DNA of 64,000 nt from Chloroflexota bacterium (lineage in GTDB: Bacteria > Chloroflexota > Anaerolineae > J036 > Brachytrichaceae): assembly GCA_023382055.1 (NCBI GenBank), contig JAMCQN010000147.1:1-64000 (forward strand). Reading direction: 5' to 3'. The stretch's first letter is position 1. Each line of letters starts with the position of its first letter. The notes below the pieces were generated by a model. The model was not told the DNA's origin and ran no database searches. It was given only the letters and a program-made list of their open reading frames with translations. The position numbers and the translations under genes are program-made. This document shows, piece by piece, positions 1 to 8,581 of this stretch.

Positions 1-231
1 TGTTCCCGTCGGTACCCTCCCCTCTGGCTTCAAACTGAAGCCGGCTACTCCTTGGCGTAACATGCCCGTTGGTAACGCTCAAACAATGTCGTCTACTCCC
101 GATCATGCAAAATCTTGAGTCGCACCCCATAAAAAAGCTCCCGATCAGATCGAAGGCGATACTGAACGGTTCGCGCTGTTGCAGCGGGAACACAAAGGGG
201 TGCGAGGCTTTATGTGTCGCTCAACCGTCTA
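1..231. other. window edge, no gene recognised
   Basis: No supported coding region. A short hairpin (GGCTTCA, loop AAC, TGAAGCC) lies near position 27 and could be part of a terminator or repeat of a gene outside the window. The short plus-strand reading frame beginning at 179 is antisense to the lipoprotein gene and is not credible. Confidence 0.4.
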
Positions 232-1092
232 CTACTGGCCGCTGACCAGATTTAGTGTCGATGCGCCCATTTTGGCCTGCACCGTTATTTTTGGACTCGC
301 TTTCTTGGTCCATTCGGGCGACGTGTACGTATCGCCATCCGACGACCAGTCGCCGCTCGTGACAGCCGTCAGACTTTGACCCACAACAACCTGCACCGGA
401 TTCCCGCCGGAATCCACGATAATGGCGGCAGCGCCGCCCTCCAGCGTCAGGTACAAGTCACGCGCCAGCTTGCCATCCATGCGCAAGTTCAGACTGCCGG
501 CGCCGATGTTTAACGTCGCTGTCTGTGCATTGGTGTTGGCCAGCCCGAACACCTTCAGCGTTGATGCACCCGCATCGATTTTGAAGCTATCCATATTGGC
601 GGGATTTGCCGCGCTGAAACGAATCGTCGTATCGGCCGCGCCCTGCTGCCAGTCAAACTTGACCAGAGACAGGCCGCCCAGTTCCCATTCGCCTTTCATG
701 GCGCCGCCCCTGACTGTCAATGCCATCGGCACGCCCTGACCCAGTTTCAGGCGCCAGTCATTCTGAGCGTTCAGCGGAGGTATACCATTAAAGTCTTTCT
801 GGCGTATCTGCACGGCGTTGTTGCTGTTGATCACCATCGGTTTCCAGTCGTTTACGTTGTACTCGACTGTTCCGTTGACCAGACCATCCGCCCCGACGCC
901 GACACTGGTTCCTGCCGACCCCACATCCAGCTCGACATCCCAGGTCTGCGAGAGATCCGTCGGTCTGGGCACATTGATCTTGTATGTCTGCAGCGCCCCA
1001 GTGGTAACCGGATTGATCGTGATGTTGCAGGCCGTTAAAGCAACAGTTATAACCACCACGCATGTCCCCGCGAGCAGTTTTGTCGGTTTCAT
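232..1092 (-). CDS. lipoprotein with toast-rack-like repeats
   Basis: Predicted surface lipoprotein of 286 residues. A signal peptide ends in the lipobox LTAC (Cys22), so it should be lipid-anchored outside the cytoplasmic membrane. The middle and C-terminal parts contain regularly alternating beta-strand segments such as IDAGASTLKVFGL and LNIGAGSLNLRMDG, spaced like the short right-handed beta-repeats of the toast-rack/DUF2154 (LiaF-like) family; this assignment is by pattern only. A good Shine-Dalgarno (TGGAGGT) precedes the ATG. It is the last gene on this side of the window and transcribes leftward, divergent from the pseudouridine synthase. Members of the family are linked to envelope stress, but nothing in the sequence shows that role here. 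Confidence 0.75.
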   Translation of the reverse strand: MKPTKLLAGTCVVVITVALTACNITINPVTTGALQTYKINVPRPTDLSQTWDVELDVGSAGTSVGVGADGLVNGTVEYNVNDWKPMVINSNNAVQIRQKDFNGIPPLNAQNDWRLKLGQGVPMALTVRGGAMKGEWELGGLSLVKFDWQQGAADTTIRFSAANPANMDSFKIDAGASTLKVFGLANTNAQTATLNIGAGSLNLRMDGKLARDLYLTLEGGAAAIIVDSGGNPVQVVVGQSLTAVTSGDWSSDGDTYTSPEWTKKASPKITVQAKMGASTLNLVSGQ

Positions 1093-1230
1093 TAGTCTTA
1101 CCTCCAGGTTATTCGTCCGTAGAGGTATAGTGTACGTCTCTACTGACTATTACGAAAAATGCCCTGCGCGGTTACATTCCAGCGCCGGGTACCCACACGG
1201 GTCAATCACTTACAATCAGGGCTGAATAAA

Positions 1231-1974
1231 ATGTCTCTGAAACATCAGGTATCTATTCTTTATCAGGATCAGGCCATTCTGGTTATCAGCAAACCGGCGG
1301 ATTTACTTTCTGTTCCCGAAGGCGGCAGCAACGAAAATACCAGCCTGGCGGCCATTCTGGCGCCGGAGTACGGACATTTATGGCCCGTACATCGGCTGGA
1401 TCGCGACACCAGTGGAGTGATGGTCCTTGCACGCGACGAGGAAGCGCACAAAATCTTGAACAGCCTGTTTGAAGGGCGCGAGGTGACCAAGATATACCAC
1501 GCGCTGGTCAATGGCCATCCAGTGTGGGCGGAGCGCACGCTATCGGCGCCGCTGGTGATTGACGCGGATCGCTTCCATCGCACCGTAGTGGACTACGACG
1601 CCGGCAAACCAGCTATTACCCACTTCCGAGTGCTGGAAAAGTTCGGGCGCGGCGCGGCGCGTTTTGCGTTGATAGAAGCTCGGCCCGAAACGGGGCGCAC
1701 CCACCAGATACGCGTGCACCTGATGACTTTGGGTTCGCCGGTTGCCGTCGATCAGCTCTACGGCACAGCAAGCCCCATTCTGCTTTCGGCAATCAAGCGC
1801 AATTACAGAGGTGAAACTGAAAACGAACGACCTCTCCTCAGTCGGCTCGGGTTGCATGCATTCCAGCTTATGTTTCGACACCCGCGCACGAATGAGGAGA
1901 TGCAGTTTGAGGCCCCGTATCCAAAAGACTTCGGCGCAACCCTGAACCAGTTGCGCAAGCACGCGTCCTTGTAG
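1231..1974 (+). CDS. RluA-family pseudouridine synthase
   Basis: RNA pseudouridine synthase of 247 residues. The catalytic motif is HRLDRDTSGVMVLAR, in which the Asp of RLD is the nucleophile, followed by the family's GRTHQIRVHL motif near residue 160. There is no N-terminal S4 domain, so this is a short RluA/RluC-type catalytic module; whether it acts on rRNA or tRNA cannot be read from the sequence. The reading frame could begin earlier at 1159, but the ATG at 1231 begins directly before the core fold and has a possible -10 element TACAAT at 1211-1216, which would leave a very short leader. The gene stands alone and is convergent with the peroxiredoxin-like gene. Confidence 0.85.
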   Translation: MSLKHQVSILYQDQAILVISKPADLLSVPEGGSNENTSLAAILAPEYGHLWPVHRLDRDTSGVMVLARDEEAHKILNSLFEGREVTKIYHALVNGHPVWAERTLSAPLVIDADRFHRTVVDYDAGKPAITHFRVLEKFGRGAARFALIEARPETGRTHQIRVHLMTLGSPVAVDQLYGTASPILLSAIKRNYRGETENERPLLSRLGLHAFQLMFRHPRTNEEMQFEAPYPKDFGATLNQLRKHASL

Positions 1975-2051
1975 ATATCACGCGCATGCAACAGCGTCCA
2001 GGTGATACCCCACGAACCGGGCAATGGCGTGGTTAAACGCCGGATATGCGG

Positions 2052-2543
2052 TTAAAGCTCAGTCGTTTTATCCCTCTGGTTTAGTTGGTCGAGGATGGAT
2101 ATGATCTCTTGATTAGTCGGAATGTCGGTCATGTCATGTCCATAGTGGACATAACGAGCGATGCCAGCCTTGTCAATGATTACCTGTGCAGGCATACGCC
2201 CGAGTTTGAACAGATTAACTTCCTGTCCATAGAGCCTGAGAACCGTCTTCTGCGGGTCTGGCAGGCCGATATACGGCAGGTTTTCCGCCGTCCAGTATGA
2301 CTTGAAGGCGGGTGCGTTCTCCGGTCCGACTACGATTATTTCAGCATCGCGTGAGACAAATTCCGGATACCCCTGGCGCAACTGCGCCATATGCGCACGG
2401 CAATACGGTCAGACAAATCCACGGTTAAACACCAGAACAACGTGTTTGCGCTCGCGAAAATCCGCAAGCCTGACCGTAGAACCGCTGAAGTCGATGAGAG
2501 TGAAATCAGGCGCCTCTTTGTCTAATTGAACTCTATTCGCCAT
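2052..2543 (-). CDS. peroxiredoxin-like selenoprotein (in-frame UGA as Sec45)
   Basis: AhpC/TSA-type thioredoxin-fold protein, read through an in-frame TGA (2409-2411) as 163 residues. The frame before the TGA encodes a typical N-terminus (EAPDFTLIDFSGSTVRLADF, then VVLVFNRGF) and the frame after it continues with PYCRAHMAQLRQGYP and the rest of the fold. The TGA falls exactly where peroxiredoxin-like relatives carry the peroxidatic Cys of a CPYC motif, giving a U-P-Y-C redox pair (positions 45 and 48). A candidate SECIS hairpin starts 20 nt after the TGA. Seen: open frame on both sides and motif position. Inferred: selenocysteine insertion; selA/selB/selC/selD are not in the window. Alternative: a nonsense mutation, in which case only a 44-residue fragment, or a fragment restarted at 2390, would be made. 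Translation ends just before the convergent RluA-type gene. Confidence 0.75.
2374..2389 (-). promoter_or_regulatory. candidate bacterial SECIS hairpin
   Basis: On the coding strand the sequence TGGCGC-AGTT-GCGCCA can form a perfect 6-bp stem with a 4-nt loop containing G and U. The loop starts 26 nt after the UGA at 2409-2411. Bacterial SECIS elements are stem-loops just downstream of the UGA with a G in the apical loop, so position and loop fit. An overlapping smaller hairpin (TGCGC/GCGCA, about 2383-2397) could compete. No folding energy was computed. Confidence 0.5.
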
Positions 2544-2643
2544 AATCTATGTATGATAGATGTATAGTGTTAAGTCGTTCTGAGAAGCTTAGCGACCGCG
2601 CTGCTGATGGTATTATTGGCGCGCATTATTCAAATCACGATGG

Positions 2644-2672
2644 GCGCCGCAATGATGCGGCGCTTTGTTTTT
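2644..2672 (+). terminator. plus-strand intrinsic terminator without an obvious gene
   Basis: Seven-base-pair GC stem (GCGCCGC, loop AATGAT, GCGGCGC) followed by TTTGTTTTT. The T-run is on the plus strand, yet both flanking genes are on the minus strand, so it would end a plus-strand transcript from the roughly 100-nt gap beginning near 2545. No convincing open reading frame lies there, so a small RNA is possible. Confidence 0.55.
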
Positions 2673-2700
2673 CCATAAAGGCTCTGCGGTTCAGCCGCCG

Positions 2701-4209
2701 TCAACTGAGTTTGTATAACTCGCCATACTTCCGCTTCAAATACGCGATATAGGGCTTGATATCCAGCGGCCCGCCGGTCACGCGCCGGACGAGTTCGTCC
2801 GCCGTAAACTTCGACCCATACTGGTAGATGTTCTCTTTCAACCAGTTGTGGAGTGTGTCAAATTCGCCGGCCGCGATCTGTTGGGGTATCTCCGGGTGTG
2901 CGGACAGCGCTGTATCGAAGAACTGCGCCCCCAGGATGTTCCCCAGCGTGTAACCCTGGAACGCGCCGCCGATGAGGCCGCCGTACCAGTGCACATCCTG
3001 CAGCACGCCATCTTTATCGTCAGGGGGCGTGATGCCGATTGCCGCTGTGTAACGTTCGCGCCAGACCTCCGGCAAGTTGCGCACCTCCAGACTGCCATCA
3101 AGCAATTCCAGTTCCAGGTTGAACCTGATAATCGGATGCAGGTTGTAAGTCACTTCGTCCGCATCGGTGCGGATCAACGAGCGCTGCACCTTGTTGATGG
3201 CGCGGTAGAACGTTTCAAACGACGCCGAACCGAGTTGCTCCGGAAACGCAGCCTGCAACTTCGGATAGAAAAATTGCCAGAATCCGCGGCTGCGCCCGAC
3301 CAGGTTTTCCCACGTGCGCGACTGGCTTTCATGCACGCCCGATGACGTGCCATTCGCCAGCGGCGTGCCTTCGTAGGCTCGATTGATGCCCATTTCATAC
3401 ATGGCATGGCCCGACTCGTGCATGGTACTGAAGATCGCCTCGCCCAGGTCGTGCTCCTGTACGCGCGTGGTGATTCGCACGTCGCCCAGCGAGAACTTCG
3501 TCATGAAAGGGTGATGGGTTTTGTCCTGCCGCCCGCGATCAAAGTCATACCCGAAACGTTTGATGACATCCAGGCCAAAGGCCAATTGCTTATCTTCCGG
3601 GAAGAACTGATGCAGACAGGAATCATCCACAGGCGCCTGCGCGGTGATCTCCTGGACAATCGGTGCCAGGTTGTCGCGCAACTCGTTGAACACCGCGCGC
3701 ACCGTGGATGCCTTCATGCCATAGTCCGCGTAGTCGATCAGAGGATCAGCTATGTGCTCATAACCTGGGAAATAACCGGCCAGTTGGCGGCTCAGGTCCA
3801 GCGTCTTTTCCAGCGCAGGCTGCACCATCTTGAAATCATCAGCCGGGCGTGCGCGCGTCCAGATATCGTAACTTTCCGCCATATGCGTCTGCAACTGCGC
3901 CATGAATGCAGGCGGCACCTTGGTGGCAAGTTCATACTGCCTGCGCGCCACACGGATCAGGCTGGCGTCGTCGGACTCGTAGGGCAGACTCTCCTCGTAC
4001 GGCCGCAAAGCATCGAGTAAGCGCCCGATTTCTGGATTGGTGGCTTTCTCATGGGACAGTTGTGCCAGCGTGCCCATTTGACGACCGCGCGCAGCCGCGC
4101 CGCCGGAAGGCATGTAGGTTGACTGATCCCAGTTCAACAGTGCGCCCACTGCCTCGAGGTCGTTGACCTCCATCAGACGATTCTTCAGTTCCTGTAGCTT
4201 GATTTCCAT
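2701..4209 (-). CDS. M32 family metallocarboxypeptidase (carboxypeptidase Taq type)
   Basis: Cytosolic zinc carboxypeptidase of 502 residues, the normal length for family M32. The HExxH zinc motif is HESGH at residues 264-268, and the family's downstream HESQSR motif at 293-298 supplies the third ligand (Glu294). The ORF is open 73 codons further upstream, but that stretch has no family resemblance; the ATG at 4209 is preceded by GAAGGGA and begins MEIKLQELKNRL, as expected for the helical N-terminal region. M32 enzymes remove C-terminal residues from peptides with broad specificity and contribute to peptide turnover. It is monocistronic and divergent from the dihydroxyacetone kinase operon. 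Confidence 0.93.
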   Translation of the reverse strand: MEIKLQELKNRLMEVNDLEAVGALLNWDQSTYMPSGGAAARGRQMGTLAQLSHEKATNPEIGRLLDALRPYEESLPYESDDASLIRVARRQYELATKVPPAFMAQLQTHMAESYDIWTRARPADDFKMVQPALEKTLDLSRQLAGYFPGYEHIADPLIDYADYGMKASTVRAVFNELRDNLAPIVQEITAQAPVDDSCLHQFFPEDKQLAFGLDVIKRFGYDFDRGRQDKTHHPFMTKFSLGDVRITTRVQEHDLGEAIFSTMHESGHAMYEMGINRAYEGTPLANGTSSGVHESQSRTWENLVGRSRGFWQFFYPKLQAAFPEQLGSASFETFYRAINKVQRSLIRTDADEVTYNLHPIIRFNLELELLDGSLEVRNLPEVWRERYTAAIGITPPDDKDGVLQDVHWYGGLIGGAFQGYTLGNILGAQFFDTALSAHPEIPQQIAAGEFDTLHNWLKENIYQYGSKFTADELVRRVTGGPLDIKPYIAYLKRKYGELYKLS

Positions 4210-4279
4210 TTCTATCGTTCCCTTCAGGTTATGAATGTGACGCACGGTGCTAAGCGCAGTATAGCTTTGACCGGCTTTC

Positions 4280-4307
4280 TTGACAGCGAATTGAAGCCAT
4301 CTACAAT
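4280..4307 (+). promoter_or_regulatory. sigma70-type promoter of the dha operon
   Basis: TTGACA at 4280-4285 and TACAAT at 4302-4307 are separated by 16 bp. The -10 element lies 44 nt before the dhaK ATG, and no other gene start is nearby on this strand. Confidence 0.6.
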
Positions 4308-4351
4308 CGATTGGATCGGCGCTGCTGTCAGCAATGACACGGGAGAACAAA

Positions 4352-5353
4352 ATGAAAAAGCTAATAAACCGTGCGGACGACGTCGTGCGGGAATCACTGG
4401 AAGGTTTCGCCGCAGCGCATGCGGGCATGGTGCGCGTGAACTTCGATCCAATCTATGTGGCGCGCATCGATGCGCCTGTGCGCGGCAAAGTCGGCGTCAT
4501 TTCCGGCGGCGGCAGCGGCCACGAACCGCTTCACTGCGGGTATGTGGGCATGGGAATGCTGGATGCGGCCTGCCCCGGCGCTATCTTTACCAGCCCCACC
4601 CCGGATCAGATGCTGGAAGCCAGCAAGGCAGTGGACGGCGGCGCCGGCGTATTGCATATCATCAAGAATTACACCGGCGACCTGATGAACTTCGAGATGG
4701 CCGCCGAGCTTGCCCGGTCTGAGGGCATTGAGATCGACACCGTCATCATCGATGACGACGTAGCAGTCACCAATAGCCTGTACACAGCCGGACGGCGCGG
4801 GGTGGGTCTCACGGTGCTGGCCGAGAAGATCACCGGCGCCGCCGCTGAGGAACGCCGTTCGCTTAAAGAGGTTGGCGATATCTGCAGGCAGGTCAAGGAC
4901 TGGGGTCGCAGTATGGGAATGGCACTGACGTCGTGCACGGCGCCGCACATAGGACATGCCATGTTCGAACTGCCGGATGACGAGATGGAAATCGGCATCG
5001 GCATCCACGGCGAGCCGGGGCGCAAACGCATGCCCGTGCAGCCTGCTGATGAAATCACTGACATGCTGATGGAACCCATCATCTCGGACCTGCCTTATCG
5101 GCGTGGCGACGAGGTCCTGCTATTTGTGAACGGCATGGGCGGCACGCCCTTGAGCGAGTTGTACATCGTGTATCGCAGGGCGGCCGAGATCGCCGCGCAG
5201 CACGGGCTGAAAGTTGTGCGGAGCCTGGTCGGCCCCTACATCACCAGCCTTGAGATGGCCGGGTGTTCCATTACGTTACTGAAAATGGATGAAACGCTGT
5301 TGAAGTTGTGGGATGCGCCGATTAAAACCCCCGGGTTACGCTGGGGGATATGA
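4352..5353 (+). CDS. dhaK: PEP-dependent dihydroxyacetone kinase, substrate-binding subunit DhaK
   Basis: DhaK binds dihydroxyacetone covalently as a hemiaminal and hands it to DhaL-ADP for phosphorylation, giving dihydroxyacetone phosphate for glycolysis. The protein has 333 residues. The glycine-rich [16 protein letters not shown] segment (residues 51-66) and the substrate-binding His219 in GIGIHGEPG are present. The ATG at 4352 follows GGGAGAACAAA; an in-frame ATG at 4334 is less well placed. It is the first gene of a three-gene operon with dhaL and dhaM. No DhaR- or DhaS-type regulator is adjacent, so the inducer-sensing arrangement is unknown. Confidence 0.95.
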   Translation: MKKLINRADDVVRESLEGFAAAHAGMVRVNFDPIYVARIDAPVRGKVGVISGGGSGHEPLHCGYVGMGMLDAACPGAIFTSPTPDQMLEASKAVDGGAGVLHIIKNYTGDLMNFEMAAELARSEGIEIDTVIIDDDVAVTNSLYTAGRRGVGLTVLAEKITGAAAEERRSLKEVGDICRQVKDWGRSMGMALTSCTAPHIGHAMFELPDDEMEIGIGIHGEPGRKRMPVQPADEITDMLMEPIISDLPYRRGDEVLLFVNGMGGTPLSELYIVYRRAAEIAAQHGLKVVRSLVGPYITSLEMAGCSITLLKMDETLLKLWDAPIKTPGLRWGI

Positions 5354-5379
5354 CACCCGCCATCGGGAAGCGAGTACAC

Positions 5380-6024
5380 ATGGAACCACAAACCATACAC
5401 AGAGAAGATATCGTGCGGTGGATCAACGACTTTGCGCAGGTCGTGGCGGTGAATCGGGATCACCTGACGGAACTGGATGCAGCGATCGGGGATGGCGATC
5501 ACGGCGTGAATATGGATCGCGGTTTCCGTGCAGTCGCCGCCAAGTTGCCATCCGTTGGCGATAAAGATATCGCCCAGATACTCAAAACAACCGGCATGAC
5601 ACTCGTCTCGACTGTGGGCGGCGCCAGTGGGCCGCTGTATGGCGCCTTCTTTCTGCAGGAAGCGTTATCGAGCGCCGGCAAAGAAGAGCTGAGCCTGACC
5701 GACTGGATTGCCATGCTGGAAGCCGCGTTGAACGGCATCATTGCGCGCGGTAAAGCAGCCATCGGCGATAAAACCATGCTGGACGCGCTGGCGCCGGCTT
5801 TACAGGCGCTGAAGGACGCCGCCATCCGGAACGCAACACTGGCCGAGGCGCTCACACAATCGGCCGACGCTGCGCAAGACGGCATGCAGGCGACGATTCC
5901 GCTGGTGGCGCGCAAAGGCCGCGCCAGTTACCTGGGCGAACGCAGCGCCGGACATATCGATCCCGGCGCCGCTTCCATGTACCTGCTGTTGAAAACTGCG
6001 GCTTCGACGCTGGCATCTGGTTGA
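5380..6024 (+). CDS. dhaL: dihydroxyacetone kinase ADP-binding subunit DhaL
   Basis: DhaL carries a tightly bound ADP that is re-phosphorylated by DhaM and transfers the phosphate to dihydroxyacetone on DhaK. From the ATG at 5380 it has 214 residues. The Mg-binding Asp cluster ELDAAIGDGDHG (Asp33, Asp38, Asp40) and the GGASGPLYGAFF nucleotide loop are present. An in-frame ATG at 5350 overlaps the dhaK stop and may couple translation, but the extra ten residues are unlike known DhaL N-termini, and a GGAAGCGAG ribosome-binding site favours 5380. The stop is followed after one base by dhaM. Confidence 0.94.
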   Translation: MEPQTIHREDIVRWINDFAQVVAVNRDHLTELDAAIGDGDHGVNMDRGFRAVAAKLPSVGDKDIAQILKTTGMTLVSTVGGASGPLYGAFFLQEALSSAGKEELSLTDWIAMLEAALNGIIARGKAAIGDKTMLDALAPALQALKDAAIRNATLAEALTQSADAAQDGMQATIPLVARKGRASYLGERSAGHIDPGAASMYLLLKTAASTLASG

Positions 6025-6025
6025 G

Positions 6026-8563
6026 ATGGTCAACCTGGTCCTCGTCTCGCACAGCCGCGCACTCGCCGAGTCTACAGCCGCATTGGTGAAGCAAGTTGCT
6101 GCCGGGCGCGTCTCCATCGCCATCGCCGCCGGCGTAGGAGAGCAGCGACAGGAGTTCGGCACCGATGCCGTGGAGATCAGCGAGGCTATTCAGCATGTTG
6201 ATAATGCCGACGGCGTGCTGGTCTTGATGGATCTGGGCAGCGCCATTCTCAGCGCCGAAATGGCGCTTGATCTGCTGCCGGATGACCTGCGTAAGCGCGT
6301 GCGGCTGTGTCCGGCGCCCTTTATCGAAGGCGCGATTTCGGCGGCCATCCAGGCTGGGTTAGGCGCAGATCTGGACACGGTTTGTCGGGAGGCCTCTCAA
6401 GCGTTGCACCCCAAGCTGGAGCAATTGGGCGCAGCGATTCAGCCCGCGCCGCGGGTCGCTGCTGAACAGGTAATTCAACCACCTGGTACGACCAGCGCCA
6501 CCGTGACGCTGATCAACCCGCATGGATTGCACGCGCGTCCAGCCGCCCGTTTTATCCAGACTGCAGCCAGCTTCGACGCCGAGGTGCACGTACAGAAAGC
6601 GGGCTCCGGAAGCAGCCCTGTATCCGCTAAAAGCCTGAACAAGCTGGCAACGCTTGGCGCCGCACAGGGCGATCAGATAATCATCAATGCCAGCGGGCCG
6701 CAGTCCGCACAAGCGCTTCAGGCGCTGGTTGACCTCGTACAGGATGGTTTCGGCGAGGTTGAAGCGATGCGGGGCGCAGGGAACACCGTCATAAGCGCAG
6801 CCAGCCGGCCGGTTCCCCTTACCTCGCTTGAGGAGACCGCATTGAAGGCAGTGCCCGTATCCGAAGGTATTGCCATCGGCACGCTCAGGCGCCTGCATGC
6901 GGCACCATCGCCTGCTCCCCGCGCTGCGGCGGTTGCGACGGACCCTGCCCGCGAATGGCAACACCTGATCCAGGCTATCAAAACCTGTGCGGATGCCATC
7001 GACAAGCGTATCGCGCAACTCGGCAACGGCGGGGTTGTAAAACAGACTGGTATCTTTACGGCACATCGTCTGATTCTGGACGATGAAATGCTCACCGGTC
7101 GAGCCAGGGAACTGATCGAACACAACCATCATAGCGCCGAAACGGCCTGGCAAACGGCCATCGACGAGGTGGTGGTCGCCTACCGCAACCTGCCCGATGC
7201 CTATATGCGCGAACGCGCCACTGACGTACTCGACATAGGCGCCCAGGTTCTCGCCGCGTTATCCGATGGCGAAAGCGCCATAAGTCTTGACTTCCCGGAT
7301 GCGGTCATCCTGGCAAGCGACGAATTTACACCGGCGCAGGTCGCCCAGTTCGAACCGGCCAACGTGTTGGGGCTGATCAGCGCCGCGGGCAGCGCCAGTT
7401 CGCATGCATCGATACTGGCGCGCGCGCTCGGCATCCCGGCTGTTGCCGGCGCAGGCGGTATGATCGACGCGCTCACGGAGGGGGCGACGGTCGGTCTCGA
7501 CGCCACAAGTGGCGCTATATGGGTGAATCCGACATCCGACGTCATCCAGGCTCTGACGGCGAAGCGCAAGTCGTGGCTGGAAACGCGCCGGCGATTGCAG
7601 CAGCAAAGCCAGTCGCTCACCCTGACGCGGGATGGGCATCGTGTGGAACTGGCCGCCAACCTGAGCGGCCTGGCCGATGCGCGGGTTGCGCTGCAGAATG
7701 GCGCAGAAGCGGTCGGCGTGCTGCGCACGGAGTTTCTCTACATGACGCGCGCGTCAGCGCCGAGCGAAGATGAACAGGTGGACACGCTGCGCCAGGTGGC
7801 TGAAGCCATGCAGGGACGCCCCACCATCGTGCGGACACTGGATGTCGGCGGCGACAAATCGATCCCCTATCTCCATCTACCGGTCGAGGCGAACCCTTTC
7901 CTCGGCATGCGCGCCATCCGCTTGTCGCTGCAACAACCCGAGTTGTTTGTAACCCAGATACGCGCCATCCTGCGCGCCGGCGTCGGCCACAACCTGCGTA
8001 TCCTGCTGCCGATGGTCAGCCTGGTGGAGGAACTCGCCGAGGCGCGCGACATCATCGAGCAGGCGCACAACACGTTGTCATCCGACGGTATCGTTCATGC
8101 CTGGCCCATGCAGGTCGGGATCATGATCGAGACGCCATCTGCAGCGTTGATGGCGTCAATATTCGCCCCCATGGTCGATTTCTTCAGCATCGGCACCAAC
8201 GACCTTACGCAATATACGCTGGCGGCGGAGCGCGGCAACTCGCAGGTGGCTTATCTCAGCGATGCTCTGCACCCCTCGGTACTGCGGTTGGTAAACGAAG
8301 TAACCCAGGCCGCGCATCGTCACGGTAAATGGTCGGCGGTCTGCGGCGAAGTTGCCGCAGATGCAACCGCGGCGCCCGTGCTGGTTGGTCTGGAGGTCGA
8401 CGAACTCAGCATGAATGTCGCCGCCATACCGGCCATCAAAGCCGTCGTCAGGTCGTTGGAATACGAAACATCCCGGACACTGGCTCAGGCTGCGCTGCTG
8501 GCGCGCACAGCCGGCGATGTGCGCCGACTGGTGCGCGATCGATCTACCTCGACAAGTGGATAA
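6026..8563 (+). CDS. dhaM: DhaM-HPr-Enzyme I fusion, phosphoryl donor of dihydroxyacetone kinase
   Basis: Three PTS modules in one 845-residue chain. Residues 1-130 are the mannose-type EIIA-like DhaM domain with His9 (VLVSHSRAL). Residues 155-250 are an HPr domain with His169 in GLHARPAARF. Residues 275-840 are an Enzyme I: the swivelling-domain phospho-His is His460 in SASSHASILARALG, and the C-terminal PEP-binding barrel has GVLRTEFLYM, LDVGGDKS, SIGTNDLTQYTLAAERGN and the Cys of VCGEVAAD. In E. coli, DhaM has only a truncated Enzyme I and depends on PtsI/PtsH; here all parts from PEP to DhaL are present, so the relay could be self-contained. Cys-Gly-Glu-Val-Ala-Ala-Asp deviates slightly from the usual CGEMAGD. 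Confidence 0.92.
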   Translation: MVNLVLVSHSRALAESTAALVKQVAAGRVSIAIAAGVGEQRQEFGTDAVEISEAIQHVDNADGVLVLMDLGSAILSAEMALDLLPDDLRKRVRLCPAPFIEGAISAAIQAGLGADLDTVCREASQALHPKLEQLGAAIQPAPRVAAEQVIQPPGTTSATVTLINPHGLHARPAARFIQTAASFDAEVHVQKAGSGSSPVSAKSLNKLATLGAAQGDQIIINASGPQSAQALQALVDLVQDGFGEVEAMRGAGNTVISAASRPVPLTSLEETALKAVPVSEGIAIGTLRRLHAAPSPAPRAAAVATDPAREWQHLIQAIKTCADAIDKRIAQLGNGGVVKQTGIFTAHRLILDDEMLTGRARELIEHNHHSAETAWQTAIDEVVVAYRNLPDAYMRERATDVLDIGAQVLAALSDGESAISLDFPDAVILASDEFTPAQVAQFEPANVLGLISAAGSASSHASILARALGIPAVAGAGGMIDALTEGATVGLDATSGAIWVNPTSDVIQALTAKRKSWLETRRRLQQQSQSLTLTRDGHRVELAANLSGLADARVALQNGAEAVGVLRTEFLYMTRASAPSEDEQVDTLRQVAEAMQGRPTIVRTLDVGGDKSIPYLHLPVEANPFLGMRAIRLSLQQPELFVTQIRAILRAGVGHNLRILLPMVSLVEELAEARDIIEQAHNTLSSDGIVHAWPMQVGIMIETPSAALMASIFAPMVDFFSIGTNDLTQYTLAAERGNSQVAYLSDALHPSVLRLVNEVTQAAHRHGKWSAVCGEVAADATAAPVLVGLEVDELSMNVAAIPAIKAVVRSLEYETSRTLAQAALLARTAGDVRRLVRDRSTSTSG

Positions 8564-8581
8564 CCGATAAAATAGCGGCGC

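Noticed and set aside
179..379. Plus-strand 66-residue frame
   Set aside because: Antisense to the lipoprotein gene, which has a signal peptide, lipobox and Shine-Dalgarno; no features of its own.
2409..2411. TGA read as tryptophan under an alternative genetic code
   Set aside because: dhaK, dhaL-dhaM junction, icd and other intact genes end correctly at TGA, and readthrough there would run into neighbouring genes. Trp would also remove the catalytic residue. Selenocysteine or a nonsense mutation are the remaining choices.
2549..2752. Plus-strand 67-residue frame beside the orphan terminator
   Set aside because: It runs through the terminator hairpin and into the M32 gene; no ribosome-binding site or recognisable content.
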